Positions 8,710 through 17,281 of a stretch of 64,000 bases of DNA are shown here, piece after piece. The notes beneath the pieces are model-generated. The model had not been told where the DNA came from. It searched no databases and saw only the letters and a list, made by a program, of their open reading frames with translations. The first letter of the stretch is position 1, and every line of letters starts with the position of its first letter. The stretch covers positions 2,232,001 to 2,296,000 of the forward strand of contig NZ_JABBFY010000001.1 of the NCBI RefSeq assembly GCF_012927115.1, written 5' to 3'. Position numbers and translations under genes: made by a program. Source of the DNA: Sphingomonas sp. G-3-2-10. GTDB taxonomy: Bacteria > Pseudomonadota > Alphaproteobacteria > Sphingomonadales > Sphingomonadaceae.

Positions 8710-8991
8710 ATGATCCGTTCGGAACTCGTTCAGGCTCTGGTTGAGGAAAATCCCGGCCTGTCGATCCGGGAAGTCGAGAAGATCGTCTCGGTCTTTTTCG
8801 ACGAGATCACCGATCGGCTGTCGCAGGATGGCCGCGTCGAACTGCGCGGCTTCGGCGCTTTCTCCACCCGCGCCCGCGATGCCCGCACCGGCCGCAACCC
8901 GCGCACCGGCGAAACGGTCGATGTCGACGCCAAGCGCGTCCCCTATTTCAAGCCCGGCAAGGAAATGCGCGCGCGCCTCAACGTGGATTGA
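8710..8991 (+). CDS. ihfB: Integration host factor subunit beta
   Basis: The 93-residue DNA-bending HU/IHF family protein has the beta-arm region [21 protein letters not shown] with the intercalating Pro. The N-terminal [18 protein letters not shown] identifies the beta subunit. It pairs with IhfA, which is not in the window. ATG 8710 is preferred over GTG 8704. It lies downstream of rpsA, the conserved order in proteobacteria. Confidence 0.95.
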   Translation: MIRSELVQALVEENPGLSIREVEKIVSVFFDEITDRLSQDGRVELRGFGAFSTRARDARTGRNPRTGETVDVDAKRVPYFKPGKEMRARLNVD

Positions 8992-9023
8992 GGCTTGTTT
9001 GCGAATGCGCTGAAGCGCGTTCG

Positions 9024-9109
9024 GACGGTACCAGCCAGCTCCCCCACCCGGCCACCCATAGAATACACTGCCATTGGGTGGCCGGGTGGGGGAGCGGGCT
9101 GGTACCGTC
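9024..9109. repeat. Large 35-bp inverted repeat (34/35 match, 16-nt loop)
   Basis: Arms at 9024-9058 and 9075-9109 match at 34 of 35 positions and begin and end with GACGGTACC/GGTACCGTC. It lies between the ihfB stop and tRNA-Leu. It could be an outsized terminator for ihfB, a REP/MITE-like unit or a protein-binding palindrome. No T-tract follows the right arm and I see no flanking target duplication. Confidence 0.85.
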
Positions 9110-9124
9110 TTTCCACAAAGACAT

Positions 9125-9211
9125 GCGGACGTGGCGGAACCGGTAGACGCCGGAGACTTAAAATCTTCTGCCCCTCGGGGCGTGCGGGTTCGAGTCCCGC
9201 CGTCCGCACCA
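9125..9211 (+). tRNA. tRNA-Leu (anticodon UAA)
   Basis: The 87-nt class II tRNA has acceptor GCGGACG/CGTCCGC, the Leu-type D-arm GGCGGAACCGGTAGACGC, anticodon loop CTTAAAA (UAA), a long variable arm TGCCCCTCGGGGCG, T-arm GCGGG-TTCGAGT-CCCGC and an encoded CCA. Confidence 0.97.
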
Positions 9212-9220
9212 TTTTTGTTT

Positions 9221-9412
9221 GCCTCAATCGCCGGTGCGGGCGTCCGCCCGCTTGGCTTTCCTCGCATAAGCTCGGGCGGCCTTCGGCCTTGCGGACCCTT
9301 CGGGTCCGTTTTTGCCTGGCCTCAATCGCCGGTGCGGGCGTCCGCCCGCTTGGCTTTCCTCGCATAAGCTCGGGCGGCCTTCGGCCTTGCGGACCCTTCG
9401 GGTCCGTTTTTG
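9221..9412 (+). repeat. Tandem duplication of a terminator-bearing 98-bp unit
   Basis: Two copies (starting 9221 and 9319, period 98 bp, identical over the first 94 bp) follow tRNA-Leu. Each carries the hairpin CGGACCC-TTC-GGGTCCG followed by TTTTT (stems 9292-9308 and 9390-9406), plus a smaller GGCC-TTC-GGCC hairpin. They should act as consecutive intrinsic terminators for the tRNA transcript. The whole stretch is non-coding. Confidence 0.9.
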
Positions 9413-9514
9413 GTTTGGCCTCAGTTCCCGGCTCGGGTGACATGCCCGCATCGGGGGTTGGCAGCGCCCTCCCCTCGCCATAGACCCGGCGCGTCTCCCT
9501 TTCCGGAAACGGCC

Positions 9515-10972
9515 ATGATCCGCCCCATCCTGCCCCTGATCTTCGCGCTGGCGCTTGCCGGATGCGATGGCGGGCGTGCGGCGGATGCGCCGATCGTGGT
9601 CAGCGCGATCGGCGGCGCGGCGACGCTCACCGATCCCGATGCCGGCCCGCTCGACGCGCCGGACCGGCTGCTGATGGCCGCCACCGCGCAGGGGCTGGTG
9701 CGGTTCGATGCCGCCGGACAGATCGAGCCGGGACTGGCCGAGCGCTGGACCGTGGCCGAGGACGGGCGCAGCTACATCTTCCGCCTGAAAGACGCGGTGT
9801 GGGCCAATGGCCAGCCGGTTACCGCCGCCGAAGTCGTCCGCATCCTGCGCCGAGCCACCGCGCGGAACAGCCGCAATGCGCTGGCGCCGTTCCTCGTGGT
9901 GATCGACGAGATCGTCGAGATGACGCCGCAGGTGATCGAGGTGCGGCTGAGCAACCCGCGGCCGGATCTGCTCAAGCTGTTCGCCCAGCCCGAACTCGCG
10001 ATCTTCCGCACCGGTCCCGCCGGCGGCAGCGGACCGCTGGCCGCCGAGCGGATCGGCGACGCATTGCTGCTCCGCCCCGCACCCGATCCGGCGCATATGG
10101 CGATCGACGACGATGCCGCGCCGCGCCGGGTACAGCCGATCCTGCTGCGCGGCGAGCGGGCAGCGATGGCGGTCGGGCGCTTCCGCGCGGGCAAGGTCGA
10201 TGCGATCCTTGGCGGCAGCTTCGCCGACTGGCCGATCCTGCAGGTGATCAATCCGCCCCAGGAGCGCGTGAAGATCGATCCCGCGCTGGGTCTGTTCGGC
10301 CTAGCGGTCGTCTCGCGCGAAGGCTTCCTCGCCGATCCCGCGAACCGCACCGCGCTCGCCATGTCGATCGACCGGGCGGCATTGACCCGCGCCTTCCATC
10401 CCGACTGGCAGACGGTCGAGGCGCTGCTGCCGCTTCAGCTCGATTCGGCCGCGGCGCCGGCGATCGCTCCCTGGGGGCCGCTCCCGCTCGATGCCCGGCG
10501 CGAGAATGCCCGGCAACTGGTCCAGAAATGGCGGCAGGCGCATCCGGGCAAGCTGGTCGTTCGCATCGCGCTGCCGCCGGGGCCGGGATCGACCCTGGTA
10601 TGGGGGGCGGTGGCCCAGTCGCTGCTGTCGATCGGGATCAGTCCGCAGCGCGTGGCGATCGGCGACGATGCCGAGCTGCGGCTGATCGACGAAGTTGCAC
10701 CCTATGACAGCGGGCGGTGGTTCTTGGTCACTGCTTGCCGCCTGTGCTCGCCCGAAGCGATGGCGGCGATCGAGGCCGCGCGTGAAGCACCCGACCTGTC
10801 CAGCCGTGCGCAGCGGATCGCGGAGGCCGACATCGCCCTGACTGCGGACGCAGCATACATCCCTATCGCAGTTCCCTTTCGTTGGGCTATCGTAACGGCG
10901 CGGCTGAACGGCTGGCAGGGGAACACGCGGGCCTGGCACCCGTTGAACCACCTGCGCAACGAAGGCGAGTGA
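9515..10972 (+). CDS. ABC transporter substrate-binding lipoprotein (SBP family 5 type)
   Basis: The 485-residue protein starts with a lipoprotein signal (lipobox LALAGC, Cys about residue 17) and has the extracellular solute-binding family 5 architecture of peptide/nickel-binding proteins, for example GLVRFDAAGQIEPGLAERW, then DGRSYIFRLKDAVWANGQPVTA, and SIDRAALTRAF mid-protein. No permease or ATPase gene is adjacent, so the transporter partner and ligand are unknown. I start at ATG 9515; an upstream extension through the repeat region is rejected. Confidence 0.85.
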   Translation: MIRPILPLIFALALAGCDGGRAADAPIVVSAIGGAATLTDPDAGPLDAPDRLLMAATAQGLVRFDAAGQIEPGLAERWTVAEDGRSYIFRLKDAVWANGQPVTAAEVVRILRRATARNSRNALAPFLVVIDEIVEMTPQVIEVRLSNPRPDLLKLFAQPELAIFRTGPAGGSGPLAAERIGDALLLRPAPDPAHMAIDDDAAPRRVQPILLRGERAAMAVGRFRAGKVDAILGGSFADWPILQVINPPQERVKIDPALGLFGLAVVSREGFLADPANRTALAMSIDRAALTRAFHPDWQTVEALLPLQLDSAAAPAIAPWGPLPLDARRENARQLVQKWRQAHPGKLVVRIALPPGPGSTLVWGAVAQSLLSIGISPQRVAIGDDAELRLIDEVAPYDSGRWFLVTACRLCSPEAMAAIEAAREAPDLSSRAQRIAEADIALTADAAYIPIAVPFRWAIVTARLNGWQGNTRAWHPLNHLRNEGE

Positions 10973-10977
10973 GGGCT

Positions 10978-11400
10978 ATGGCCAAGACCACGCGAATGGC
11001 ATCGGGACCGATCGGCAAGGGCATATTGGGCAAGGAGGCGACCGCCGTCCGCCAGCGAGTCGAAGCGATGGAAAAGCTGATGGAGGGGATCATCACGATC
11101 CCCGGCACCAATCAGAGGATCGGCCTCGACGTGATCCTGAGCGCGATCCCCTTTGCCGGCACCACCGTCGCGGGCCTGATGGGCGCCTATATGGTCTGGG
11201 AAGCGCGCAACCTGAACATGCCGAAGAGCGCGGTGATGCGCATGATGGGCAATGTCGGCTTCGACTGGCTGCTCGGCGCCGTGCCCGTCGTCGGCGTGAT
11301 CCCCGACTTCTTCTTCCGCTCGAACTCGCGCAACCTGCGGATCATCCGCCGCCACCTCGACAAGCATCACCCGTCGAGCGTGACGATCAACCAGAAATAA
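10978..11400 (+). CDS. DUF4112 domain protein
   Basis: The 140-residue protein matches the DUF4112 pattern: ITIPGTNQRIGLDVILSAIPFAGTTVAGLMGAYMVWEA followed by GNVGFDWLLGAVPVVGVIPDFFF and a basic C-terminus (SNSRNLRIIRRHLDKHH). Two hydrophobic segments suggest an inner-membrane location. Function is unknown. It starts 5 bp after the solute-binding protein and is probably co-transcribed. Confidence 0.88.
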   Translation: MAKTTRMASGPIGKGILGKEATAVRQRVEAMEKLMEGIITIPGTNQRIGLDVILSAIPFAGTTVAGLMGAYMVWEARNLNMPKSAVMRMMGNVGFDWLLGAVPVVGVIPDFFFRSNSRNLRIIRRHLDKHHPSSVTINQK

Positions 11401-11403
11401 GGC

Positions 11404-12117
11404 TCAGCGCCCGCCCCGCCAGATCTTGAGCGGGACGCTGTCGGCGGTGCCGCCGCTGTTCGGCCGGCAGCGTGTGTAGCGATAGCTTGTGTCGAGGCAC
11501 AGCCAGAGTTCGTCGAGCCAGCCCTGCCGCGTCACGGTCACCCGGATCGCGTCCTCGGGCAGGCGCGGGTTCACCGCCACCAGCCGCTTCTTGAACTGCC
11601 CAACGGTCAGGGACCGGCGCGACAGGGCGTTCATGTCGGGGAAGCGCAGCGCGCCGTAGAGCTGCCGCGCCTGCCGGAAATATTCGGCGGGCGTCACGTC
11701 CATGCAGGTGCCGTGCTTGGCCCATTCGTGCTGGATCAGCTGTGCGTCGGGCGTCGCGCACATCGTCTCGCGCACTACCCTGGGCGGCACGATCGTCGTG
11801 GCGGCGCAATATTGCGGCCATTCGCGGCCCTTGCCGTCGGGCCACAGGCCGTGGAGCGTGAAGCCGAAGCGGTTGCCGCTGCGGCACTGGAAGCGCGCAT
11901 CGGGATCGCTCCCGTTCGCGCGGCAATGGCCCGGGCTCCAGGTAAGCGCCAAGGTATAGGAACCGATCGGCACCACGCGGCTCGGCTCGCGCTCGCTCGG
12001 CAGATCGGGGCGCGGGACCGGCGGAGTCGCGGGCGCACGACACATCAGCGCCTGCGCCGATGCGACACCGGGCGTCAGCGCGAGCAGCGCCCCGGCGAAC
12101 CGAACCAGACGGATCAT
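11404..12117 (-). CDS. Secreted ribonuclease T2 family protein
   Basis: The 237-residue protein has a signal peptide (to about residue 22, GVASAQA) and both catalytic RNase T2 segments: FTLHGLWPD (CAS1 His) and EWAKHGTC (CAS2 Glu/His). It should cleave RNA to 2',3'-cyclic products in the periplasm or outside. Several Cys likely form disulfides. ATG 12117 overlaps the nadC stop by 4 bp (ATGA), implying translational coupling to nadC. Confidence 0.93.
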   Translation of the reverse strand: MIRLVRFAGALLALTPGVASAQALMCRAPATPPVPRPDLPSEREPSRVVPIGSYTLALTWSPGHCRANGSDPDARFQCRSGNRFGFTLHGLWPDGKGREWPQYCAATTIVPPRVVRETMCATPDAQLIQHEWAKHGTCMDVTPAEYFRQARQLYGALRFPDMNALSRRSLTVGQFKKRLVAVNPRLPEDAIRVTVTRQGWLDELWLCLDTSYRYTRCRPNSGGTADSVPLKIWRGGR

Positions 12118-12959
12118 GCCGCCGCGAAGTCCAGCCCGACATCGGCGGCCGGGGCCGACTGGGTCAGGCGCCCGACGCTGACATAGGTCACGCCGGTCTC
12201 CGCGATCGCGCGGATCGTATCGAGCCGCACCCCGCCCGAGGCTTCGGTGGGCACGCGCCGGCCGACCAGCGCCACGGCTTCGCGCAGCATTCCCGGCCCC
12301 ATATTGTCGAGCAGCAGATGCGTCGCCCCCGCTTCGAGCGCAGGTGCGATCTGGTCGATCCGGTCGACTTCGACGATGATGCTGGCGATCCCGGCATCCA
12401 CCGCGCGCCGCACCGCCTCGCCGACCGATCCGGCGACCGCGACGTGATTGTCCTTGATCATCGCCGCGTCCCACAGGCCCATGCGGTGATTGGTCGCCCC
12501 GCCCATCCGCGTGGCGTATTTCTCGAGGAAGCGCAGGCCGGGCAGCGTCTTGCGCGTATCGAGCAACGTCGCGCCGGTGCCCGCGATCGCATCGACATAG
12601 GTCCGCGTCATCGTCGCGATGCCGGAAAGGTGCTGGACGGTGTTCAACGCCGAGCGCTCGGCCGTGAGCATCGCCCGCGCCTTGCCGCGCAGGCGCAGCA
12701 GATCGGTGCCGCCGGGCACGGTCTGGCCATCCTCCACCAGCCGCTCGATCTCGACGTCGGGATCGAGCGCGCGGAAGAACGCCTCCGCGATCGGCAGGCC
12801 CGCCACGACGATCGCGTCGCGGCTGTCCATCACGCCGCGAAACACGGCATCGGCGGGAATCACGGCTGCGGAAGTGATGTCGCCCGCCGCGCCGAGATCC
12901 TCGGCAAGCGTGGCAGCGACGAAGGCGTCGAGATCGAAATGGTCGAGAGCGAAGGTCAT
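12114..12959 (-). CDS. nadC: Nicotinate-nucleotide pyrophosphorylase (quinolinate phosphoribosyltransferase)
   Basis: NadC converts quinolinate plus PRPP to nicotinate mononucleotide, CO2 and PPi in de novo NAD synthesis. The 281 residues include EDLGAAGDITS near the N-terminus, ALNTVQHLSGIATMT, LDTRKTLPGLRFLEKYA, GGATNHRMGLWDAAMIKDNH and SGGVRLDTI, the phosphate- and quinolinate-binding elements. It is divergent from the DUF885 gene. nadA lies about 5 kb away on the same strand; nadB is not in the window. Confidence 0.97.
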   Translation of the reverse strand: MTFALDHFDLDAFVAATLAEDLGAAGDITSAAVIPADAVFRGVMDSRDAIVVAGLPIAEAFFRALDPDVEIERLVEDGQTVPGGTDLLRLRGKARAMLTAERSALNTVQHLSGIATMTRTYVDAIAGTGATLLDTRKTLPGLRFLEKYATRMGGATNHRMGLWDAAMIKDNHVAVAGSVGEAVRRAVDAGIASIIVEVDRIDQIAPALEAGATHLLLDNMGPGMLREAVALVGRRVPTEASGGVRLDTIRAIAETGVTYVSVGRLTQSAPAADVGLDFAAA

Positions 12960-13040
12960 GTGCAGCGCCTAGCCCCTTCGCTCTTTCAAAACCAGCAGCC
13001 GCGACTAGGGTCTGGCGATCAGACTTTCAGGGGAATTCCC

Positions 13041-14822
13041 ATGCGCCTTATCGCCGCCGCCCTGCTCGCCACTTCGGCACTCGCTTTCGCCACCGCACCG
13101 CTCCGTTCGGAGCAGGCTGCGGCCAACCCGGCCGAGACGGCGTTCGCCACGCTCGCCAAACGCTATATCGATGGCCTCGCCAAGCTCTCGCCGACCTATG
13201 CCACCACGCTGGGCAATCACGCCTTTGACGGCGAGCTGCCCGACATCAGCGCCGCCGGGCGCACTCAGGCGGCGGCGTTCGACCGCGCGCTGCTGGCCGA
13301 GCTGGCGAAGATCGATCGCAGCAAGCTCAGCCGCGACAGCCAGGTCGATGCGGCGCTGCTCGAAAATGCGCTGAAATATGACCTGTGGCAGCTCGATACG
13401 CTGCAGAACTGGGCATGGGACGCGCAGATCTACAACGATATCGCCGGTGGATCGCTCTACGGCCTCGCCGCGCGCGATTTCGCGCCCTGGGGCCAGAGGC
13501 TGAAGTCCGCGACCTCGCGGATGGAAAAACTGCCCGCATTGCTCGCCGAGACCCGCAAGCAACTCGTCCCCGCGCGCGTGCCCCTGGTCTTCGCGCAGAC
13601 CGTGTCGCGGCAGAATGGCGGCATCGTCGAGATCGCCGAATCGATGCTGGCGCCGCATAAGAGCGAGCTGAACGCCGCCGATCAGGCGCGGTTCGACAAG
13701 GCGCTGGCCGGTCTCAGGGTCGCGGTGGCCGAACATCAGAAATGGCTCGACGAGGTGCTGGTGCCGCAGGCCAAGGGCGATTTCCGCCTCGGGCCCGAGC
13801 GGTACGACCAGAAGATGCGCTTCGCCCTGCTTTCGACCATGACCCGCGCCGAACTGAAGGCGAAGGCCGAGCAGTCGGCGAAGGACATTCGCGTCGAGAT
13901 GTACGGCCTTGCGCGGCAAGTCCTGAAGGGCCGTCCGGGTGCGCCCGAACTGCCCGACGCACCGAATGCGGAGCAGCAGCAGAAGGCGATCGAAGCCGCG
14001 CTGGAGCTGAGCTACGCCCAGCGTCCGCCGCGCACCGAACTGATGGACAAGGCCAAGGCAACGCTTGCGGAGGCGACCGCCTTCGTCCGCGAGAAGCAGC
14101 TGATGACCGTGCCGGATACGCCCGTAAAGATCATCACCATGCCCAAGTTCCAGCAGGGCTTCGCCGTTGCCTATTGCGACAGCCCCGGCGCGCTGGAACG
14201 TAACCTCGATACCTTCTACGCCATCTCGCCGATCCCGGAGGAATGGAGCGACGATCAGGCGACGTCGTTCCTGCGCGAATACAACAATTACATGATCCAC
14301 GACCTGAGCATCCATGAAGCGATGCCGGGCCATTATCTCCAGATCGCGCATTCCAACGGCAATCCCTCGGTGCTGCGCGCGGTGCTGGGATCGGGATCGT
14401 TCGTCGAAGGCTGGGCGGTCTATGCCGAGAGCCTGATGGCGGACGCGAACTATCTGAACGGCGATCCGCTGTTCAAGATGACCGTGCTCAAGATGCGGCT
14501 GCGCTCAGTGACCAACACCCTGCTCGACATCGGCATCCAGACCGAGGGCATGACCCGCGATCAGGCAATGACGCTGATGACCAAGGGCGCGTTCCAGCAG
14601 GAGCGCGAGGCATCGGGCAAATGGACCCGCGCCAACCTCAGCTCCACCCAGCTGCTCAGCTATTATGTCGGCTATGCCGAGCATATCGCGCTGCGCGAGG
14701 AGGCGCGGAAGCGGCAGGGCGCATCGTTCGACCTCAAGACCTATAACGACGCGGTGCTGAGCCACGGTTCGCCGCCGGCCAAATATGTCCGCGCGCTGAT
14801 GTTCGGGCTGCCGATCGAGTGA
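13041..14822 (+). CDS. DUF885 family putative metallopeptidase, exported
   Basis: The 593-residue protein has a signal peptide (MRLIAAALLATSALAFATA) and the DUF885 signature HEAMPGH at residues 425-431, with SFVEGWAVYAE about 30 residues on. This is a zinc-site pattern like HExxH metallopeptidases with a downstream Glu. Homologues are annotated as dipeptidyl carboxypeptidase-like, but activity is not established. The SD is CAGGGGAA. Its stop overlaps the GTG start of the PhyH gene, so the two are coupled. The long ORF starting at 12060 is an artefact running antisense to nadC. Confidence 0.9.
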   Translation: MRLIAAALLATSALAFATAPLRSEQAAANPAETAFATLAKRYIDGLAKLSPTYATTLGNHAFDGELPDISAAGRTQAAAFDRALLAELAKIDRSKLSRDSQVDAALLENALKYDLWQLDTLQNWAWDAQIYNDIAGGSLYGLAARDFAPWGQRLKSATSRMEKLPALLAETRKQLVPARVPLVFAQTVSRQNGGIVEIAESMLAPHKSELNAADQARFDKALAGLRVAVAEHQKWLDEVLVPQAKGDFRLGPERYDQKMRFALLSTMTRAELKAKAEQSAKDIRVEMYGLARQVLKGRPGAPELPDAPNAEQQQKAIEAALELSYAQRPPRTELMDKAKATLAEATAFVREKQLMTVPDTPVKIITMPKFQQGFAVAYCDSPGALERNLDTFYAISPIPEEWSDDQATSFLREYNNYMIHDLSIHEAMPGHYLQIAHSNGNPSVLRAVLGSGSFVEGWAVYAESLMADANYLNGDPLFKMTVLKMRLRSVTNTLLDIGIQTEGMTRDQAMTLMTKGAFQQEREASGKWTRANLSSTQLLSYYVGYAEHIALREEARKRQGASFDLKTYNDAVLSHGSPPAKYVRALMFGLPIE

Positions 14823-15808
14823 GCGACGCGCTGGTTGCCGAAGACGAGATGATCCGTGGCCTGCACCGCTTCTGGGCGGGTTTCGCGGGTCACGCGCCGC
14901 CCTCGCCGCTCGACATGGCGGCGCGGATGCGGCTCGACGCGCTGGGTGTCGGGCTGGGCCAGGTGATGCGCCACCTCCACCACGACCGGCCGGATTATGC
15001 CGGGTTCGAAACATGGATCCGTCAAACCGCCGGGGCGCCCGATCCGCTCGTCGTCGCGCGCTATCATGCCTGGCTCGACGGGATCGAGCCGCCCGAGGCG
15101 ATGCGCGAATATCTCAACGCGATCGACGCGATGCCACCGGCGCTCGACGAGGCCGATCTCGCGGCGTGGGAGCGCGATGGCTATGTGATCCTGCGCAATG
15201 CGGTGTCGCCCGCCGAAGCCGCGTCCGCCGCCGAACTGCTGTGGGACCTTGTCGGCGCAACGCCCGGCGATCCGGCAAGCTGGTACTCCGACCAGGCCTC
15301 GATCATGATCGAGCAATATCAGAGCGCGGCCCAGGACGCGCTGCGCCGCTCAGCCCGCATCCACAAGGCCTATGCCCAGCTCTGGGGCACCGCGGACCTG
15401 TGGACGATCGTCGACCGGATGAGCTTCAACCCGCCCGTCACGCTCCAGAATGTGCCGTCGGTAGGAGTGCGGCTGCACTGGGACGTCAGTCTCGTCCCGC
15501 CCATTCCCTTCGCAACGCAGGGCCTGCTGTACCTGACCGACACAAGCGCGGATCAGGGCGCGCTCGAGCTGGTGCCCGGCTTCCATCGCCGGCTGGAGAG
15601 TTGGCTGGACGAGATCGGCGACGCCGACCCGCGGCAGATCGACCTCAGCGCGGAGGCGATCACCATCGCGGCCAACGCGGGCGACCTGATCCTCTGGCAC
15701 CAGGCCCTGCCGCACAGCGCAAGCCCGAACCGCGCGGATCGCCCCCGGCTGGCGCAATATCTGAACATGTATTCGCCCGCGCTGATCTATCGCGAGGAAT
15801 GGCGTTAG
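14819..15808 (+). CDS. Phytanoyl-CoA dioxygenase (PhyH) family protein
   Basis: The 329-residue protein has a PhyH-type double-stranded beta-helix: LHWD gives the iron-binding H220 and D222, and HQALPHSASPNRADRPRL supplies the distal His (about 299) and a downstream Arg for 2-oxoglutarate. WERDGYVILRNAV near 120 is the usual opening of the fold. The substrate is unknown. It starts with GTG 14819 inside the end of the DUF885 gene. It converges with the HTH gene (4-bp overlap). Confidence 0.88.
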   Translation: MSDALVAEDEMIRGLHRFWAGFAGHAPPSPLDMAARMRLDALGVGLGQVMRHLHHDRPDYAGFETWIRQTAGAPDPLVVARYHAWLDGIEPPEAMREYLNAIDAMPPALDEADLAAWERDGYVILRNAVSPAEAASAAELLWDLVGATPGDPASWYSDQASIMIEQYQSAAQDALRRSARIHKAYAQLWGTADLWTIVDRMSFNPPVTLQNVPSVGVRLHWDVSLVPPIPFATQGLLYLTDTSADQGALELVPGFHRRLESWLDEIGDADPRQIDLSAEAITIAANAGDLILWHQALPHSASPNRADRPRLAQYLNMYSPALIYREEWR

Positions 15809-16767
15809 GTGAACGCGATCAGCTCCGGCCGCTTTTCGACATAGCACAGGTCCGGCTTGTCGAAGCGGAAGCCGCCCGCCGCCAGCCGCGCGAAGATCTG
15901 GCGGGTATGGTCGGTGCTGCTGCGGCTGTCCTCGATCCCGCGGCTGTCGTTGAGCGTGGGTTCGGACACCATCAGCCCGTTCGGCTTGCGGATCAGCACC
16001 CCGGCATCGAGCAGCAGGTTCACGCGCCGCTGGGTGGTCGACGCCGGCAGCCCCATCGCGCGGGCGACCACGCTGGCGGGAACCGGCGCGCGCATATTCT
16101 CCGACGGCAGCCGGTTAAAGTCGGAATAGTGAAGCGAGACCTTGCGGTCATAGGTGAAGGGCCGCGCATTCGCGCACATGATGGTGATGACGATGACCAG
16201 ATCGAGCCATGAGCGGTATCGCGCAGCATGGAATTCGAGCCCGGTCAGCAGGATGTCGTGCGCCGCGACCAGCCCGGTTCGCCAGTCATAGGCGACCTGA
16301 GGACGCGCTTCGGGCAGCGGCATGTCGAACCACAGCATGTCCTCCATCAGCCGCACCAGCACGTCATGATGCGTGCGGAACAGCGCGGCGACGTGCGGCC
16401 GGTCATAGACGTCCGCCGGCACGATCACGCCGGCCGGCGTGCGAACGCACAGCCCAGCTTCGGTCAGCGCCTTCACATGGCGGCGCACCGTCTCGAACGG
16501 ACGCGACATCGAAGCCGCCAGCGCATTGATGCTGATCGCCTTGGCGCCGCGCCCGCCCGGCCCGGCATGGCCGTCGGACAGTTGCGACAACACGCCGCTC
16601 TGGCGCGCGATCACCATGAACAGGATCGCCCGGTCGAGATCCCCGTCGAACACCCGCAGCCCGAATGCGGTGGCGCTGGTCTGCATCTCCGCGAGCAGGC
16701 GCACCAGCAACCGGCCGCGATTATAGGGCGGCAGCACGGATACGGATTGCGGCCGGCGATCGGTCAT
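15805..16767 (-). CDS. Putative DNA-binding protein with two helix-turn-helix segments
   Basis: The 320-residue protein contains two winged-helix-like segments. One is near residues 75-115 (INALAASMSRPFETVRRHVK, then ALTEAGLCVRTPAGVIV). The other is near 230-270 (PASVVARAMGLPASTTQRRV, then NLLLDAGVLIRKPNGLMV). The two align with each other, suggesting an internal duplication. Between them is a mostly helical stretch with one hydrophobic segment (WLDLVIVITIMCA). No effector domain is recognised. Repeats in its upstream region could be operators. A transcriptional role is inferred. Confidence 0.7.
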   Translation of the reverse strand: MTDRRPQSVSVLPPYNRGRLLVRLLAEMQTSATAFGLRVFDGDLDRAILFMVIARQSGVLSQLSDGHAGPGGRGAKAISINALAASMSRPFETVRRHVKALTEAGLCVRTPAGVIVPADVYDRPHVAALFRTHHDVLVRLMEDMLWFDMPLPEARPQVAYDWRTGLVAAHDILLTGLEFHAARYRSWLDLVIVITIMCANARPFTYDRKVSLHYSDFNRLPSENMRAPVPASVVARAMGLPASTTQRRVNLLLDAGVLIRKPNGLMVSEPTLNDSRGIEDSRSSTDHTRQIFARLAAGGFRFDKPDLCYVEKRPELIAFT

Positions 16768-17033
16768 CGGGTGCGACCTTGCCCGAAATGGGTAGGGCGG
16801 CAAGGCGCGATTGCCCATAATGAGTAGCTCGAAATCCGGCCGATATTCCTTCCATCCGGCGGTTTGCGAGCGATGCTCCCGAAACATCTGAAATCCGGCG
16901 CCGAGGCCATATCGATGCCGAAATGGGTATTGTTTCAAGCGATCGGAGTCGGCGCGCACCAACTCGTCCCAGTCACGCCTTCCGGACAAGCGCCGGAAAA
17001 ATACCGGACATGTTCGGCTGGTGAAGGACGCGG
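16768..17033. promoter_or_regulatory. Divergent upstream region with two pairs of direct repeats
   Basis: There is no gene here. CCGAAATGGGTA occurs at 16783-16794 and 16918-16929, and GAAATCCGGC at 16831-16840 and 16890-16899. An inverted variant of the first (TTGCCCATAA, 16811-16820) lies between. The arrangement suggests binding sites for a regulator, possibly the two-HTH protein itself. Confidence 0.4.
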
Positions 17034-17279
17034 ATGTTACAGTGTACCGTCCGCGCAACTCCGGCCCGCATCGAAGCGTGGGAATGGGTGATCGGCGCGC
17101 TCGCCGCGGAGATGGGAGAGGTCGCCCCTCAGGAACGCGCCGCGCTGATCGAGGCGCTGATGGCGCAAGCGGATACCCCGGCCCGCGCACTGCTCGAACG
17201 CATCGCCGCCCGGCTCGAACCGTCACGGGACGAAGCCGGCCTCGATCCCTATCTGCCCTTCATGTTCCCGAACGACTGA
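17034..17279 (+). CDS. Small hypothetical protein, 81 residues
   Basis: A short acidic, mostly helical protein (EAWEWVIGALAAEMGEV, ERAALIEALMAQADTP) ending DPYLPFMFPND. AAGGA sits six bases before ATG 17034, and codon use matches the neighbours, so I think it is real. It is divergent from the two-HTH gene and convergent with the lipoprotein. No family recognised. Confidence 0.6.
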   Translation: MLQCTVRATPARIEAWEWVIGALAAEMGEVAPQERAALIEALMAQADTPARALLERIAARLEPSRDEAGLDPYLPFMFPND

Positions 17280-17281
17280 GG

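Noticed and set aside
9221..9412. Possible CRISPR-like or satellite array
   Set aside because: Only two copies, no spacers, and the unit contains intrinsic terminators. It is a simple tandem duplication.
12060..14822. A 920-codon open frame that includes the DUF885 gene
   Set aside because: The first about 325 codons run antisense to RNase T2 and nadC and are Arg/Ala-rich. The real start with signal peptide and SD is ATG 13041.
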